This document shows, piece after piece, positions 49,146 to 57,678 of a DNA stretch of 64,000 nt. This DNA is from Sphaerisporangium perillae (GTDB lineage Bacteria; Actinomycetota; Actinomycetes; Streptosporangiales; Streptosporangiaceae). Under the pieces are notes generated by a model that saw only the letters and a program-made list of their open reading frames with translations, ran no database searches and was not told where the DNA came from. The stretch is taken from assembly GCF_023276435.1 (NCBI RefSeq), contig NZ_JALLPO010000019.1:1-64000 (forward strand), in the 5' to 3' direction. The stretch's first letter is position 1. Every line of letters starts with the position of its first letter. Both the position numbers and the translations under genes were made by a program.

Positions 49146-52100
49146 ATGAAACCGCGCAGTGCCGCGCGCCGACACAGGTCGGCGATCGTAGCGGCAGCGT
49201 TAACCCTGGCCGCACTTCTGTCGTCCCCCGCCGCTCCGGCGCAGGCGATGGGCCCGTGCGACGCGGGTGGCAACAAGATCACCTGTGAGAACGACCTCAC
49301 CGGCAACGACCGGACGGAATGGGACACCAATCCGCACGGGACGGTCGAGGGATACGGCGACCAGATGAGCGTCAACCTCGGCCAGACGGTCAACTTCAAG
49401 ATCCGATCCGCGGCGCTCACGCTGCAGGTGGACATCTACCGGATGGGCTACTACCGGGGCAAGGGCGCCCGCAAGATCATCACGGTGCCCGCCACCACCT
49501 CGGTGTCCCGCAACCAGCCGAGCTGCCCGGAGAACACCACCACCGGCGAGGTCGCCTGCAACTGGGGCACCGTAGCAAGCTGGACCGTTCCCACCACCGC
49601 CGTCTCGGGCATCTACTTCGCCCACGTGGTCCGCACCGACACCAGCGACGACACCCACATCGTCTTCGTGGTCCGAGACGACGCGAGCACCTCCGACATG
49701 CTGTTCCGCACCTCCGACAGCAGCTGGCAGGCGTACAACTCCTGGGGCGACATCCCGGCCACCGAGGACAACCCGAACAAGGTGCTCAACAGCCTCTACC
49801 GGGGCGACAGCGTCGCGGCGCCGGGCCGGGCCGTCAAGGTGAGCTACAACCGCCCGTTCAACACGCGCGAGTCCACCCCGTGGGGCCGCGACTTCGTGTT
49901 CGCCAACGAGTACCCGATGGTGCGCTGGCTTGAGGCCAACGGCTACGACGTGTCGTACATGTCGTCCCTGGACGCGGCGCGCGGCCCCGCCACCCTGCTC
50001 AACCACAAGTCGCTGCTGTCGGTCGGCCACGACGAGTACTGGTCGGGCGAAGAGCGCACCGCCTTCGAGAACGCCCGCGACCACGGCGTGAACCTCGCGT
50101 TCTTCAGCGGCAACGAGGTCTACTGGAAGACCCGCTGGGAGAACAACTACCGCACGATGGTCTCCTACAAGGAGACCCACGCGAACGCCAAGATCGACCC
50201 CGCCGTGAACGTCTGGACGGGCACCTGGCGCGACACGCGGTTCAGCCCGCCCGCCGACGGCGGCAAGCCCGAGAACGCCCTGACGGGCACCTCCTTCGCG
50301 GTCAACTGCACCACCTCGGCCGACGGCTGCGCCGCGATCCCGCTGACCGTGCCGGCCGCCGACGGGAAGATGCGGTTCTGGCGCGGCACCTCGGTCGCCG
50401 GCCAGGTCTCCGGGTCGATCAGCATCCCCGGCCTCGTCGGCTATGAGTGGGACGAGGACGCCGACAACGGGTTCCGTCCCAAGGGCCTGGTGCCCATGTC
50501 GAGCACGACGGCCACGGCCGAGCAGGTGCTCATCGACTACGGCACCAACGTCGCGCAAAAGAGCGCCACCCACCGCATCACCCTGTACCGCGCACCGAGC
50601 GGCGCCCTGGTGTTCGGCGCCGGAACGGTGCAATGGACGTGGGGTCTGGACAGCGAGCACGACAGCTACAGCACCAGCGACTTCTCCGACACCCGTATCA
50701 AGCAGGCGACGGTGAACCTGTTCGCCGACATGGGCGTGCAGCCCAAGTCGCTCACCGCCGGGCTGAGCGCGGCCGTCAAGTCGACCGACACCACCGCGCC
50801 GACCGCGACGATCAGCGCTCCCGCCGCGAACGCCACCGTGAACAACGGCTCCACCGTCACCGTCAGCGGCACCGCCGCCGACACCGGCGGGCAGGTCGGC
50901 GGCGTCGAGGTCTCCACCGACGGCGGCACCACCTGGCACCCCGCCACCGGCCGCGCGAGCTGGACCTACACCTGGAAGGTCACCGGGGTCGGCGCGACCG
51001 CCATCAAGGTCCGCGCCGCGGACGACAGCGGCAACGTCGGCGCCGAGGCGGCGCGCAACGTCACGGTCGACTGCCCGTGCAGCATGTTCACCTCCTCCAC
51101 CGTCCCGGCCAACCCGGCGGAGAACGACACCAGCGCGCTGGAGCTCGGCGTGCGGTTCAAGGCGGCCGTGAACGGCTACCTGACCGGCGTCAAGTTCTAC
51201 AAGGGCACCGGCAACACCGGCACGCACACCGGCACGCTGTGGGACGGCGGCGGCAACGCGCTGACCACCGGCACCTTCACCGGCGAGACGGCCACCGGGT
51301 GGCAGAAGCTCACCTTCGCCTCGCCCGTCTACATCACCGCAGGCACCGAGTACGTGGCCTCCTACTACGCGCCGAACGGGCACTACGCCGCCGACGCGAA
51401 CTTCTTCCGGTACGAGCCGCTGGTCAACGCGCCTCTCACCGCGCCCATGGCCACCCAGGCGGCCGGCAACGGCGTCTACCGCTCGGGGGCCGGCTTCCCC
51501 AACCAGACCTACAACGGCGGCAACTACTACGTCGACGTCGTGTTCACCACCAACGACACCTTCCCCCCGGCGGCCACCTCGGCCACGCCGGTGCCCGGCT
51601 CCTCCAGCGTGCCGACCGGGGTGCAGCCGAAGATCACCTTCGGCGAGCCCGTCCAGGCCGGCACGGCCACGTTCACGCTGAAGGACTCCACGGACGCGAA
51701 CGTCGCCGGCACGGTGTCCGCGGACGCCTCCCGCAAGACGCTCACGTTCGTCCCGGCGGCGCCGCTGGCCCCCGGCGAGCGGTTCACGGTCAGCGTGTCG
51801 GGCGCCAAGGACGACGCGAACAACACGATGGCCCAGCCGTACACCTTCTCCTTCACCACGGCGAAGACCTGGACGGCCGGGCAGTGCCCGTGCACCATCT
51901 GGCCGGACATCACCGTGCCGGACGTGCCGAGCGTCAACGACACCGGCTCGCTCGAGCTGGGCGTGAAGTTCCAGGCCTCCTCGGACGGCTTCATCGAGGG
52001 CATCCGCTTCTACAAGGGCGCGGGCAACACCGGCACCCACACCGGCACCCTGTGGAACGGGTCCGGCCAGGAGCTCGCCACCGCCACCTTCACCGACGAG

Positions 52101-53186
52101 TCGACCCAGGGCTGGCAGGAGGTGTACTTCAACACCCCCGTACCGGTGGCCAAGGACACCACCTACGTCGCGTCCTACCACGCTCCGAGCGGGCACTACG
52201 CGGCCACGTACTACGGGCTGGACACCGCCGTGACCGCGAACCCGCTGCGCACGCTGGCGAGCTCGGCGAGCGGCGGCAACGGCGTCTACGCCTACGGCGC
52301 GCGCTCGTTCCCGACCGGCTCGTGGGCGGCGACCAACTACTGGGTGGACGTGGTCTTCACCAGGCTGGCCGACACCACGGCCCCGTACGTCACGCTCAAG
52401 TCGCCCGACCACGGCGGCACGGGCGTGGCCACCGGCACCGCGGTGACGGCGACGTTCAGCGAGCCGATCCAGGAGAGCACCGCCACGATCACGGTCAAGA
52501 ACGCCGCGAACCAGGCGGTGGCGGGCACGCGGACGCTCAACGAGGCGCGCACGCTGCTCACCTTCACTCCTGGCGACCCGCTGGCGCAGAGCACGACGTA
52601 CACGGTCACGGTGAGCGGCGCCAAGGACGACGCCGACAACGTCATGACCTCGACGTCGTGGTCGTTCACCACCGGCGGCGCGACGAGCTGCCCGTGCTCC
52701 ATCTGGGCGAGCAACGCCACCCCCGCCAACCCGTCGAACAACGACTCCGACGCGGTGGAGGTGGGCGTGAAGTTCACCGCCGAGATGGACGGGCAGATCA
52801 CCGGCGTCCGGTTCTACAAGGGCGCCGGCAACACCGGCACCCACGTCGGCAACCTGTGGAGCGCCACCGGCACCCCGCTGGCCACCGGCACGTTCGTCAA
52901 CGAGACGGCCTCCGGGTGGCAGACGCTGCAGTTCACCACCCCGGTGAACGTCATCGCCGGCCAGGTGTACGTGGCCTCCTACCTCGCGCCGAACGGGCAC
53001 TACGCGGGCGACGGCGGCTACTTCAACGCGGGGGCGGTCGACAACCCGCCGCTGCACGCGCTGGTCAACGGCGGCCCGGCGGGCGCCAACGGCGTCTACC
53101 GGTACGGGACCGCGTCCGGATTCCCGACCGCCAGCTTCAACGGCGCCAACTACTGGGTGGACGTGCTGTTCACCCCGTCGAGTTAG
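49146..53186 (+). CDS. Giant secreted DMFase-like protein with three DUF4082 domains
   Basis: This 1346-residue exported protein has a signal peptide at about 1-34 (SAIVAAALTLAALLSSPAAP, cleavage near AQA). Residues 50-560 resemble the N,N-dimethylformamidase beta-subunit-like domain (MLFRTSDSSWQAYNSWGDIP, LLSVGHDEYWSGEERTAFEN, FFSGNEVYWKTRW). An Ig-like domain follows (about 565-640), then DUF4082 number 1 (643-799, VRFKAAVNGYLTGVKFYKG), a bacterial Ig-like Big_5 domain (800-905), DUF4082 number 2 (913-1071), Ig-like (1075-1175) and DUF4082 number 3 (1181-1345). The repeats share FYKGxGNTGTHxGxLW. The enzymatic role of the head is unproven. ATG 49146 is clear. A terminator follows at 53200. 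Confidence 0.9.
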   Translation: MKPRSAARRHRSAIVAAALTLAALLSSPAAPAQAMGPCDAGGNKITCENDLTGNDRTEWDTNPHGTVEGYGDQMSVNLGQTVNFKIRSAALTLQVDIYRMGYYRGKGARKIITVPATTSVSRNQPSCPENTTTGEVACNWGTVASWTVPTTAVSGIYFAHVVRTDTSDDTHIVFVVRDDASTSDMLFRTSDSSWQAYNSWGDIPATEDNPNKVLNSLYRGDSVAAPGRAVKVSYNRPFNTRESTPWGRDFVFANEYPMVRWLEANGYDVSYMSSLDAARGPATLLNHKSLLSVGHDEYWSGEERTAFENARDHGVNLAFFSGNEVYWKTRWENNYRTMVSYKETHANAKIDPAVNVWTGTWRDTRFSPPADGGKPENALTGTSFAVNCTTSADGCAAIPLTVPAADGKMRFWRGTSVAGQVSGSISIPGLVGYEWDEDADNGFRPKGLVPMSSTTATAEQVLIDYGTNVAQKSATHRITLYRAPSGALVFGAGTVQWTWGLDSEHDSYSTSDFSDTRIKQATVNLFADMGVQPKSLTAGLSAAVKSTDTTAPTATISAPAANATVNNGSTVTVSGTAADTGGQVGGVEVSTDGGTTWHPATGRASWTYTWKVTGVGATAIKVRAADDSGNVGAEAARNVTVDCPCSMFTSSTVPANPAENDTSALELGVRFKAAVNGYLTGVKFYKGTGNTGTHTGTLWDGGGNALTTGTFTGETATGWQKLTFASPVYITAGTEYVASYYAPNGHYAADANFFRYEPLVNAPLTAPMATQAAGNGVYRSGAGFPNQTYNGGNYYVDVVFTTNDTFPPAATSATPVPGSSSVPTGVQPKITFGEPVQAGTATFTLKDSTDANVAGTVSADASRKTLTFVPAAPLAPGERFTVSVSGAKDDANNTMAQPYTFSFTTAKTWTAGQCPCTIWPDITVPDVPSVNDTGSLELGVKFQASSDGFIEGIRFYKGAGNTGTHTGTLWNGSGQELATATFTDESTQGWQEVYFNTPVPVAKDTTYVASYHAPSGHYAATYYGLDTAVTANPLRTLASSASGGNGVYAYGARSFPTGSWAATNYWVDVVFTRLADTTAPYVTLKSPDHGGTGVATGTAVTATFSEPIQESTATITVKNAANQAVAGTRTLNEARTLLTFTPGDPLAQSTTYTVTVSGAKDDADNVMTSTSWSFTTGGATSCPCSIWASNATPANPSNNDSDAVEVGVKFTAEMDGQITGVRFYKGAGNTGTHVGNLWSATGTPLATGTFVNETASGWQTLQFTTPVNVIAGQVYVASYLAPNGHYAGDGGYFNAGAVDNPPLHALVNGGPAGANGVYRYGTASGFPTASFNGANYWVDVLFTPSS

Positions 53187-53199
53187 TCCCTTCACCTAC

Positions 53200-53241
53200 G
53201 TGCGGTTCGATCGCCGGAGAGCTCCGGCGGTCGGACCGCAC
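53200..53241. terminator. Terminator after the DUF4082 giant gene
   Basis: Arms begin GTGCGGTTCGATCGCCGGAG (53200-53219) and end at 53241 with loop AG; 18 of 20 positions are Watson-Crick and the other two are G-U. It separates this gene from the glycan operon. Confidence 0.8.
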
Positions 53242-53273
53242 GGGCAGAACGAGATGACGAGAGGAGAGCCACG

Positions 53274-54311
53274 TTGACGTCGATCGGCCTTGCCGTGATC
53301 GGTGCGGGTTACTGGGGCCCGAACCTGGTGCGTAACGCGATGGCCACTCCCGAGCTGCGTCTTGAGTCGCTGTGCGACCTGGACGTGGACCGGGCGAAGG
53401 CGGTGCTCGGCCGGTACACCACGGTGAGACCGACGTCTTCGGTGGAGGAGGTGCTCGAGGATCCGGCGGTGGACGCGGTCGCCATCGCCACCCCGGCGCG
53501 GACCCACTTCGACCTGGTCCGTGCAGCCCTGGACGCCGGCAAGCACGTCCTGGTGGAGAAGCCGCTGACCCCGACCTACGCCGAGGGCGCCAAGCTGGTC
53601 GCCCTGGCGGAGGAGCGTGAGCGGGTGCTGATGCTCGACCACACCTTCTGCTACACGCCGGTGGTGCGCCGGATCCGCGACCTCATCGTCTCCGGCGAGC
53701 TGGGCGAGGTGCAGTTCGTCGACTCGGTGCGCATCAACCTCGGGCTGGTGCAGCCGGATGTGGACGTGCTGTGGGACCTCGCGCCGCACGACCTGTCGAT
53801 CCTGGACTTCGTGCTGCCCGAGGGCGTCACGCCGGTCGCGGTGGCGGCGCACACCTCCGACCCGATCGGGGCGGGCCGGCCGTGCCTCGCGTACCTCACC
53901 CTGTGGCTGTCTTCGGGGGCCATCGCGCACGTGCACGTCAACTGGCTCAGCCCGACCAAGATCCGCACCACCGTGATCGGCGGCTCCCGCCGCACGATCG
54001 TGTGGGACGACGTCAACCCGGCCCAGCGGCTCGCCGTGTACGACCGCGGGGTCGACCTGTCGGCGGTCGGGGAGGACGAGCGCCGGGCGGCCCTTATCTC
54101 CTATCGCACCGGTGACGTCGTCGTACCGGCCCTGCCGGAACGGGAGGCGCTCCGGGGCGTGATGAGCGAGTTCGCGGCCTCCATCGCCGAAGGCCGTGCC
54201 CCGCTCACCGACGGCCGGTCCGGGCTCCGCGTGCTGGCTCTCCTGGAAGCCGCAGGGCAAAGCATCCAGAATGACGGCAGACGAATCGATCTGGGGGGAA
54301 CCGCTCGATGA
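53274..54311 (+). CDS. Gfo/Idh/MocA-family sugar dehydrogenase
   Basis: This 345-residue NAD-dependent oxidoreductase has GLAVIGAGYWGPNLVRNAMA (Rossmann GxGxxG) and the sugar-binding catalytic motif HVLVEKPLTPTYAEGAKLVA with the EKP signature. AIAHVHVNWLSPTKIRTTVI lies in the C-terminal barrel, with VLWDLAPHDLSILDFVL near it. The start is TTG 53274 behind GAGGAGAG. Sequence resembles WlbA-type UDP-sugar 3-dehydrogenases that oxidise C3 before transamination. It heads a chain of overlapping genes that runs to 62225. Confidence 0.85.
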   Translation: MTSIGLAVIGAGYWGPNLVRNAMATPELRLESLCDLDVDRAKAVLGRYTTVRPTSSVEEVLEDPAVDAVAIATPARTHFDLVRAALDAGKHVLVEKPLTPTYAEGAKLVALAEERERVLMLDHTFCYTPVVRRIRDLIVSGELGEVQFVDSVRINLGLVQPDVDVLWDLAPHDLSILDFVLPEGVTPVAVAAHTSDPIGAGRPCLAYLTLWLSSGAIAHVHVNWLSPTKIRTTVIGGSRRTIVWDDVNPAQRLAVYDRGVDLSAVGEDERRAALISYRTGDVVVPALPEREALRGVMSEFAASIAEGRAPLTDGRSGLRVLALLEAAGQSIQNDGRRIDLGGTAR

Positions 54312-55282
54312 TTGAGAACAGCCGCTGCCTGGTGACCGGTGGCGCGGGCACGATCGGCTCGACCGTCGTGGACCAGCTCCTCGCGGCCGGCGCGGGCGAG
54401 GTGGTCGTGCTCGACAACTTCGTCCGGGGCCGCTCCGCCAACTTGGCCGCGGCCGAGGCGGCGGCCGGGGACTCCGGCCGCCTGCGCGTCGTCGAGGGGG
54501 ACATTCGCGACACCAAGCTCGTGCGCTCGCTGACCCAGGGCATGGACCTGGTGTTCCACCTGGCCGCGATCCGCATCACCCAGTGCGCCGAGGAGCCGCG
54601 CCTGGCCCTGGAGGTGCTGGTCGACGGCACCTACGAGGTCGTCGAGGCGGCGGCCGACGCCGGCGTGCGCAAGGTGGTGGCCTCCTCGTCGGCCTCAGTG
54701 TACGGCCTGGCCACCGAGTTCCCCACCCGCGAGGACCACCACCCGTACGACAACGACACCCTGTACGGGGCAGCCAAGACCTTCAACGAGGGTCTGCTGC
54801 GCAGCTTCCACGCGATGCGCGGCCTGGACTACGTGGCCTTGCGCTACTTCAACGTCTACGGCCCCCGCATGGACATCCACGGCCTCTACACCGAGGTGCT
54901 GATCCGCTGGATGGAGCGCATCGAGTCAGGGCAGCCGCCGCTCATCCTCGGCGACGGGCTGCAGACCATGGACTTCGTCTACACCGACGACATCGCCCGC
55001 GCCAACCTGCTGGCCGCGGCGAGCGACGCCACCGACGAGGTCTTCAACATCGCGAGCTCCACCGAGACCAGCCTGCGCGGGCTGGCCGAGGCGCTGATGG
55101 CGGTCATGGGCGCGAGCGACCTGGGCCTTGAGTTCGGCCCGGCGCGCGCGGTCAACGGCGTGACCCGGCGCCTCGCCGACGTGAGCGCGGCGGCCGAGCG
55201 GCTCGGCTGGAAGGCGGAGGTGGACCTCGAAGAGGGCCTGCGCCGCCTGGTGGCCTGGTGGCGCGCCGAGAAGACCCGGTGA
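54308..55282 (+). CDS. NAD-dependent sugar epimerase/dehydratase (SDR)
   Basis: This 324-residue extended SDR has the CLVTGGAGTIGSTVVDQLLA cofactor loop, the DIRDTKLVRSLTQGMDLVFH region, SSSASVYGLATEFPTREDHH and catalytic YGAAK (YxxxK), then LRYFNVYGPRMDI. Family candidates are UDP-sugar 4-epimerase or 4,6-dehydratase; the NVYGPRM block favours epimerase-type enzymes. Its ATG overlaps the upstream stop (ATGA), showing tight coupling. It supplies a modified UDP- or dTDP-sugar for the glycosyltransferases that follow. Confidence 0.88.
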   Translation: MIENSRCLVTGGAGTIGSTVVDQLLAAGAGEVVVLDNFVRGRSANLAAAEAAAGDSGRLRVVEGDIRDTKLVRSLTQGMDLVFHLAAIRITQCAEEPRLALEVLVDGTYEVVEAAADAGVRKVVASSSASVYGLATEFPTREDHHPYDNDTLYGAAKTFNEGLLRSFHAMRGLDYVALRYFNVYGPRMDIHGLYTEVLIRWMERIESGQPPLILGDGLQTMDFVYTDDIARANLLAAASDATDEVFNIASSTETSLRGLAEALMAVMGASDLGLEFGPARAVNGVTRRLADVSAAAERLGWKAEVDLEEGLRRLVAWWRAEKTR

Positions 55283-56439
55283 ACGACCTTCTGGTCTACG
55301 GCGGAGGCACCCGCTACGACGGCGTGAGCGGCACCGACCGGCACATGGCCGACCGGCTGAGCGCGTACATCGACGTGCTGTACGTGGACCCGCCGCGCCC
55401 GGTGCGCTCGGGGCTGCGCGACCCGGAGACCGGGCAGGCCGGGCATGTCCTGCGCGCGGTGCGCCCCGGCCTGTGGCGGCTCAGCCCGGTCGCGCCGCCC
55501 GCCGCGTACCGCAGGGGCGTCGACCGGATCACCGGCGTGCTGGCCCGCCGCGCCGTGCGCGCGGCGGCCCGCAAGGTGGGGCGCACGGTGACCTCCGTGG
55601 TGGTCGCGGGGACGACCGACCTGCTGGACGTCTCCCCCGGTGCCCGCAAGGTGCGGTACGTCACCGACGACCTGGTGGCGGGCGCCTCGCTGATCCGGAT
55701 GTCGGCCTCCCGGCTGTCCGCGGCCGAAGATCGCATGACGGCCCGGGCGGACGCGGTCGCCGTCGTCTCGCCCGATCTGGTGGAGCGCGTCGCGCGGCCG
55801 GGGCGGACCGTGACGCTGGTGCCCAACGGTTGCGACATGTCCGCATATATAGGCATTGACGAGGCGCCGCTGCCCGCCGACCTCCCGCCGGAACTGGCCG
55901 GCACCCCGGTCGCCGGGTTCGTCGGGCACATCAACGCCCGCATCGACATCGCCCTGCTCGAGGCCGTCGCGCGCACCGGGGTGCCGCTGGTGCTCGTCGG
56001 CCCCCGCTCCGGCGACTACGAGCCCGAGCGGTGGCCCGAGCTCATCGGGCGTCCCAACGTCCACTGGGTGGGGCGCAAGCCGTACGAGGAGCTGCCGTCC
56101 TACCTGCGGCTCATCGACGTCGGCCTCACGCCCTACGCCGACAGCGCCTTCAACCGGGCGAGCTTCCCGCTGAAGACGCTCGAGTACCTGGCGGCGGGCC
56201 GCGGGGTGGTCTCCACCGACCTCCCGGCCACCGCCTGGCTGGAAGCCGGGCCGCTCATCCCCGTCGCACGCACCCCGGCGGACTTCGCCGCCGCCGTGAC
56301 GGCCGAGCTCGGCACCCCCCGGACGGCCGCGCTCGCCGAACGACGACGCGCGCTCGCGGCACAGCACGACTGGCACCAAAGGGTGCGCCTGCTGGCGGAC
56401 CTTCTCGGCTTGGAGATCAAGGAGGTGGCCGGGCGATGA
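55279..56439 (+). CDS. Glycosyltransferase (GT-B, family 4-like)
   Basis: This 386-residue cytosolic or membrane-associated glycosyltransferase has two Rossmann-like domains. Recognisable pieces are GTRYDGVSGTDRHMADRLSA near the start, VTLVPNGCDMSAYIGIDE at the domain linker, and AGFVGHINARIDIALLEAVA, then SFPLKTLEYLAAGRGVVSTD (GT4/GT1-like donor-binding EX7E relative). GTG 55279 overlaps the epimerase stop (GTGA). The longer frame to 55258 is not needed. Donor and acceptor are unknown. Confidence 0.85.
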   Translation: MNDLLVYGGGTRYDGVSGTDRHMADRLSAYIDVLYVDPPRPVRSGLRDPETGQAGHVLRAVRPGLWRLSPVAPPAAYRRGVDRITGVLARRAVRAAARKVGRTVTSVVVAGTTDLLDVSPGARKVRYVTDDLVAGASLIRMSASRLSAAEDRMTARADAVAVVSPDLVERVARPGRTVTLVPNGCDMSAYIGIDEAPLPADLPPELAGTPVAGFVGHINARIDIALLEAVARTGVPLVLVGPRSGDYEPERWPELIGRPNVHWVGRKPYEELPSYLRLIDVGLTPYADSAFNRASFPLKTLEYLAAGRGVVSTDLPATAWLEAGPLIPVARTPADFAAAVTAELGTPRTAALAERRRALAAQHDWHQRVRLLADLLGLEIKEVAGR

Positions 56440-57557
56440 TCCCGGTGATGCGGCCGTGGTTCGGCCCGGAGGAGCAAGCCGCCGTCGGCGAGGTCATCGC
56501 CTCCGGCTGGGTCGCGCAGGGTCCGCGCGTGGCCGAGTTCGAGCGGGAGTTCGCCGCGAGCGTCGAGGCGAGTCACGGGGTGGCCGCCTCCTCGTGCACC
56601 ACCGCGCTGCACCTTGGCCTGGTCCTCGCCGACGTCGGGCCCGGCGACGAGGTCATCGTGCCCTCGCTGTCGTTCATCGCCACGGCCAACGTCGTGCGGT
56701 ACGTGGGGGCGACCCCCGTGTTCGCCGACATCGACCCCGCGACCGGCAACCTCACCGCCAAGACCATCGACGCGGCCCGCACCCCCCGCACCCGCGCAGT
56801 GATCGTCGTCCACCAGGCGGGCGTGCCCGCCGACATCGACGACATCCGGGCCGTCCACAACGGGCTGACGCTGATCGAGGACGCCGCCTGCGCCGCCGGC
56901 TCCCGCTACCGCGGCCGGCCCGTCGGCGCCGGCTCCACCGTGTCCGCCTGGTCCTTCCACCCCCGCAAGCTGCTCACCACCGGCGAGGGCGGCATGCTGA
57001 CCACCGACGACCCCGAGTGGGCCGCCCGGGCCCGGCGGCTGCGCGAGCACGGCATGAGCGTCAGCGCCGCCGAGCGCCACGCCAGCGGGTCCACCGCGCC
57101 CGAGGAGTACACCGAGGTCGGGTTCAACTACCGGATGACCGACCTGCAGGCCGCCGTGGGCCTCGTCCAGCTGGGCAGGCTCCCCGAGCTGATCGCCCGC
57201 CGCAGGGCGCTCGCCGCGCGTTACCAGCGGCTGCTGGCCGGCGTGCCCGGGCTCACGACGGTCCACGACCCGGCGTACGGCAGCTCCAACTACCAGTCGT
57301 TCTGGATCGCGCTCCCCGCCGACTTCCCGATGAACCGCAACGAGCTGCTCGGCTTCCTCGCCGAACGGGGCATCTCTGCCCGGCGCGGCATCATGGCCGC
57401 CCACCTGGAACCGGCCTACGCCGGGGTACCTGCCGCCGAGCTGCCGAACACCGAATGGCTCACCGCCAACTCGCTGATCCTTCCGCTGTTCCACGCGATG
57501 ACCGAGGCCGAGCAGGACCAGGTCGTCGAGGCCGTGCACGCCGCCGCGGGCATCTGA
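56436..57557 (+). CDS. DegT/DnrJ/EryC1 sugar aminotransferase 1
   Basis: This 373-residue PLP enzyme aminates a keto-sugar nucleotide. Motifs are GVAASSCTTALHLGLVLADV, GDEVIVPSLSFIATANVVRY, LIEDAACAAGSRYRGRPVGA (Asp of the PLP pocket) and SFHPRKLLTTGEGGMLTTDD with the Schiff-base Lys, then FNYRMTDLQAAVGLVQLGRL. ATG 56436 overlaps the upstream stop (ATGA). It probably accepts the 3-keto or 4-keto product of the dehydrogenase or epimerase genes. Confidence 0.92.
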   Translation: MIPVMRPWFGPEEQAAVGEVIASGWVAQGPRVAEFEREFAASVEASHGVAASSCTTALHLGLVLADVGPGDEVIVPSLSFIATANVVRYVGATPVFADIDPATGNLTAKTIDAARTPRTRAVIVVHQAGVPADIDDIRAVHNGLTLIEDAACAAGSRYRGRPVGAGSTVSAWSFHPRKLLTTGEGGMLTTDDPEWAARARRLREHGMSVSAAERHASGSTAPEEYTEVGFNYRMTDLQAAVGLVQLGRLPELIARRRALAARYQRLLAGVPGLTTVHDPAYGSSNYQSFWIALPADFPMNRNELLGFLAERGISARRGIMAAHLEPAYAGVPAAELPNTEWLTANSLILPLFHAMTEAEQDQVVEAVHAAAGI

Positions 57558-57559
57558 CC

Positions 57560-57676
57560 ATGCACGTCCCGGCGACCCCCGCCGTCAGGGAGACCAGGAC
57601 CACGCACATCCACCCCCCCGTCAGGGAGACCCGGAGTACGCACATCCCGGTGTCCCCCAACCCCATGGAGATCTGA
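57560..57676 (+). CDS. 38-residue micro-ORF with internal peptide repeat
   Basis: The ATG lies two bases after the aminotransferase TGA, and its own TGA is two bases before the next GTG. It encodes MHVPATPAVRETRTTHIHPP-VRETRSTHIPVSPNPMEI. The segment VRETRTTHI/VRETRSTHI is a tandem repeat at peptide and DNA level (GTCAGGGAGACC at 57584 and 57622). It may be a coupling bridge produced by duplication, not a real protein. No family is known. Confidence 0.35.
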   Translation: MHVPATPAVRETRTTHIHPPVRETRSTHIPVSPNPMEI

Positions 57677-57678
57677 CC

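Noticed and set aside
49200-53195. A 1331-residue open frame antisense to the DUF4082 giant gene
   Set aside because: Long antisense frames arise in GC-rich DNA with strong third-position bias. It has no ribosome site or domain, while the plus strand encodes clear repeated domains and a signal peptide.
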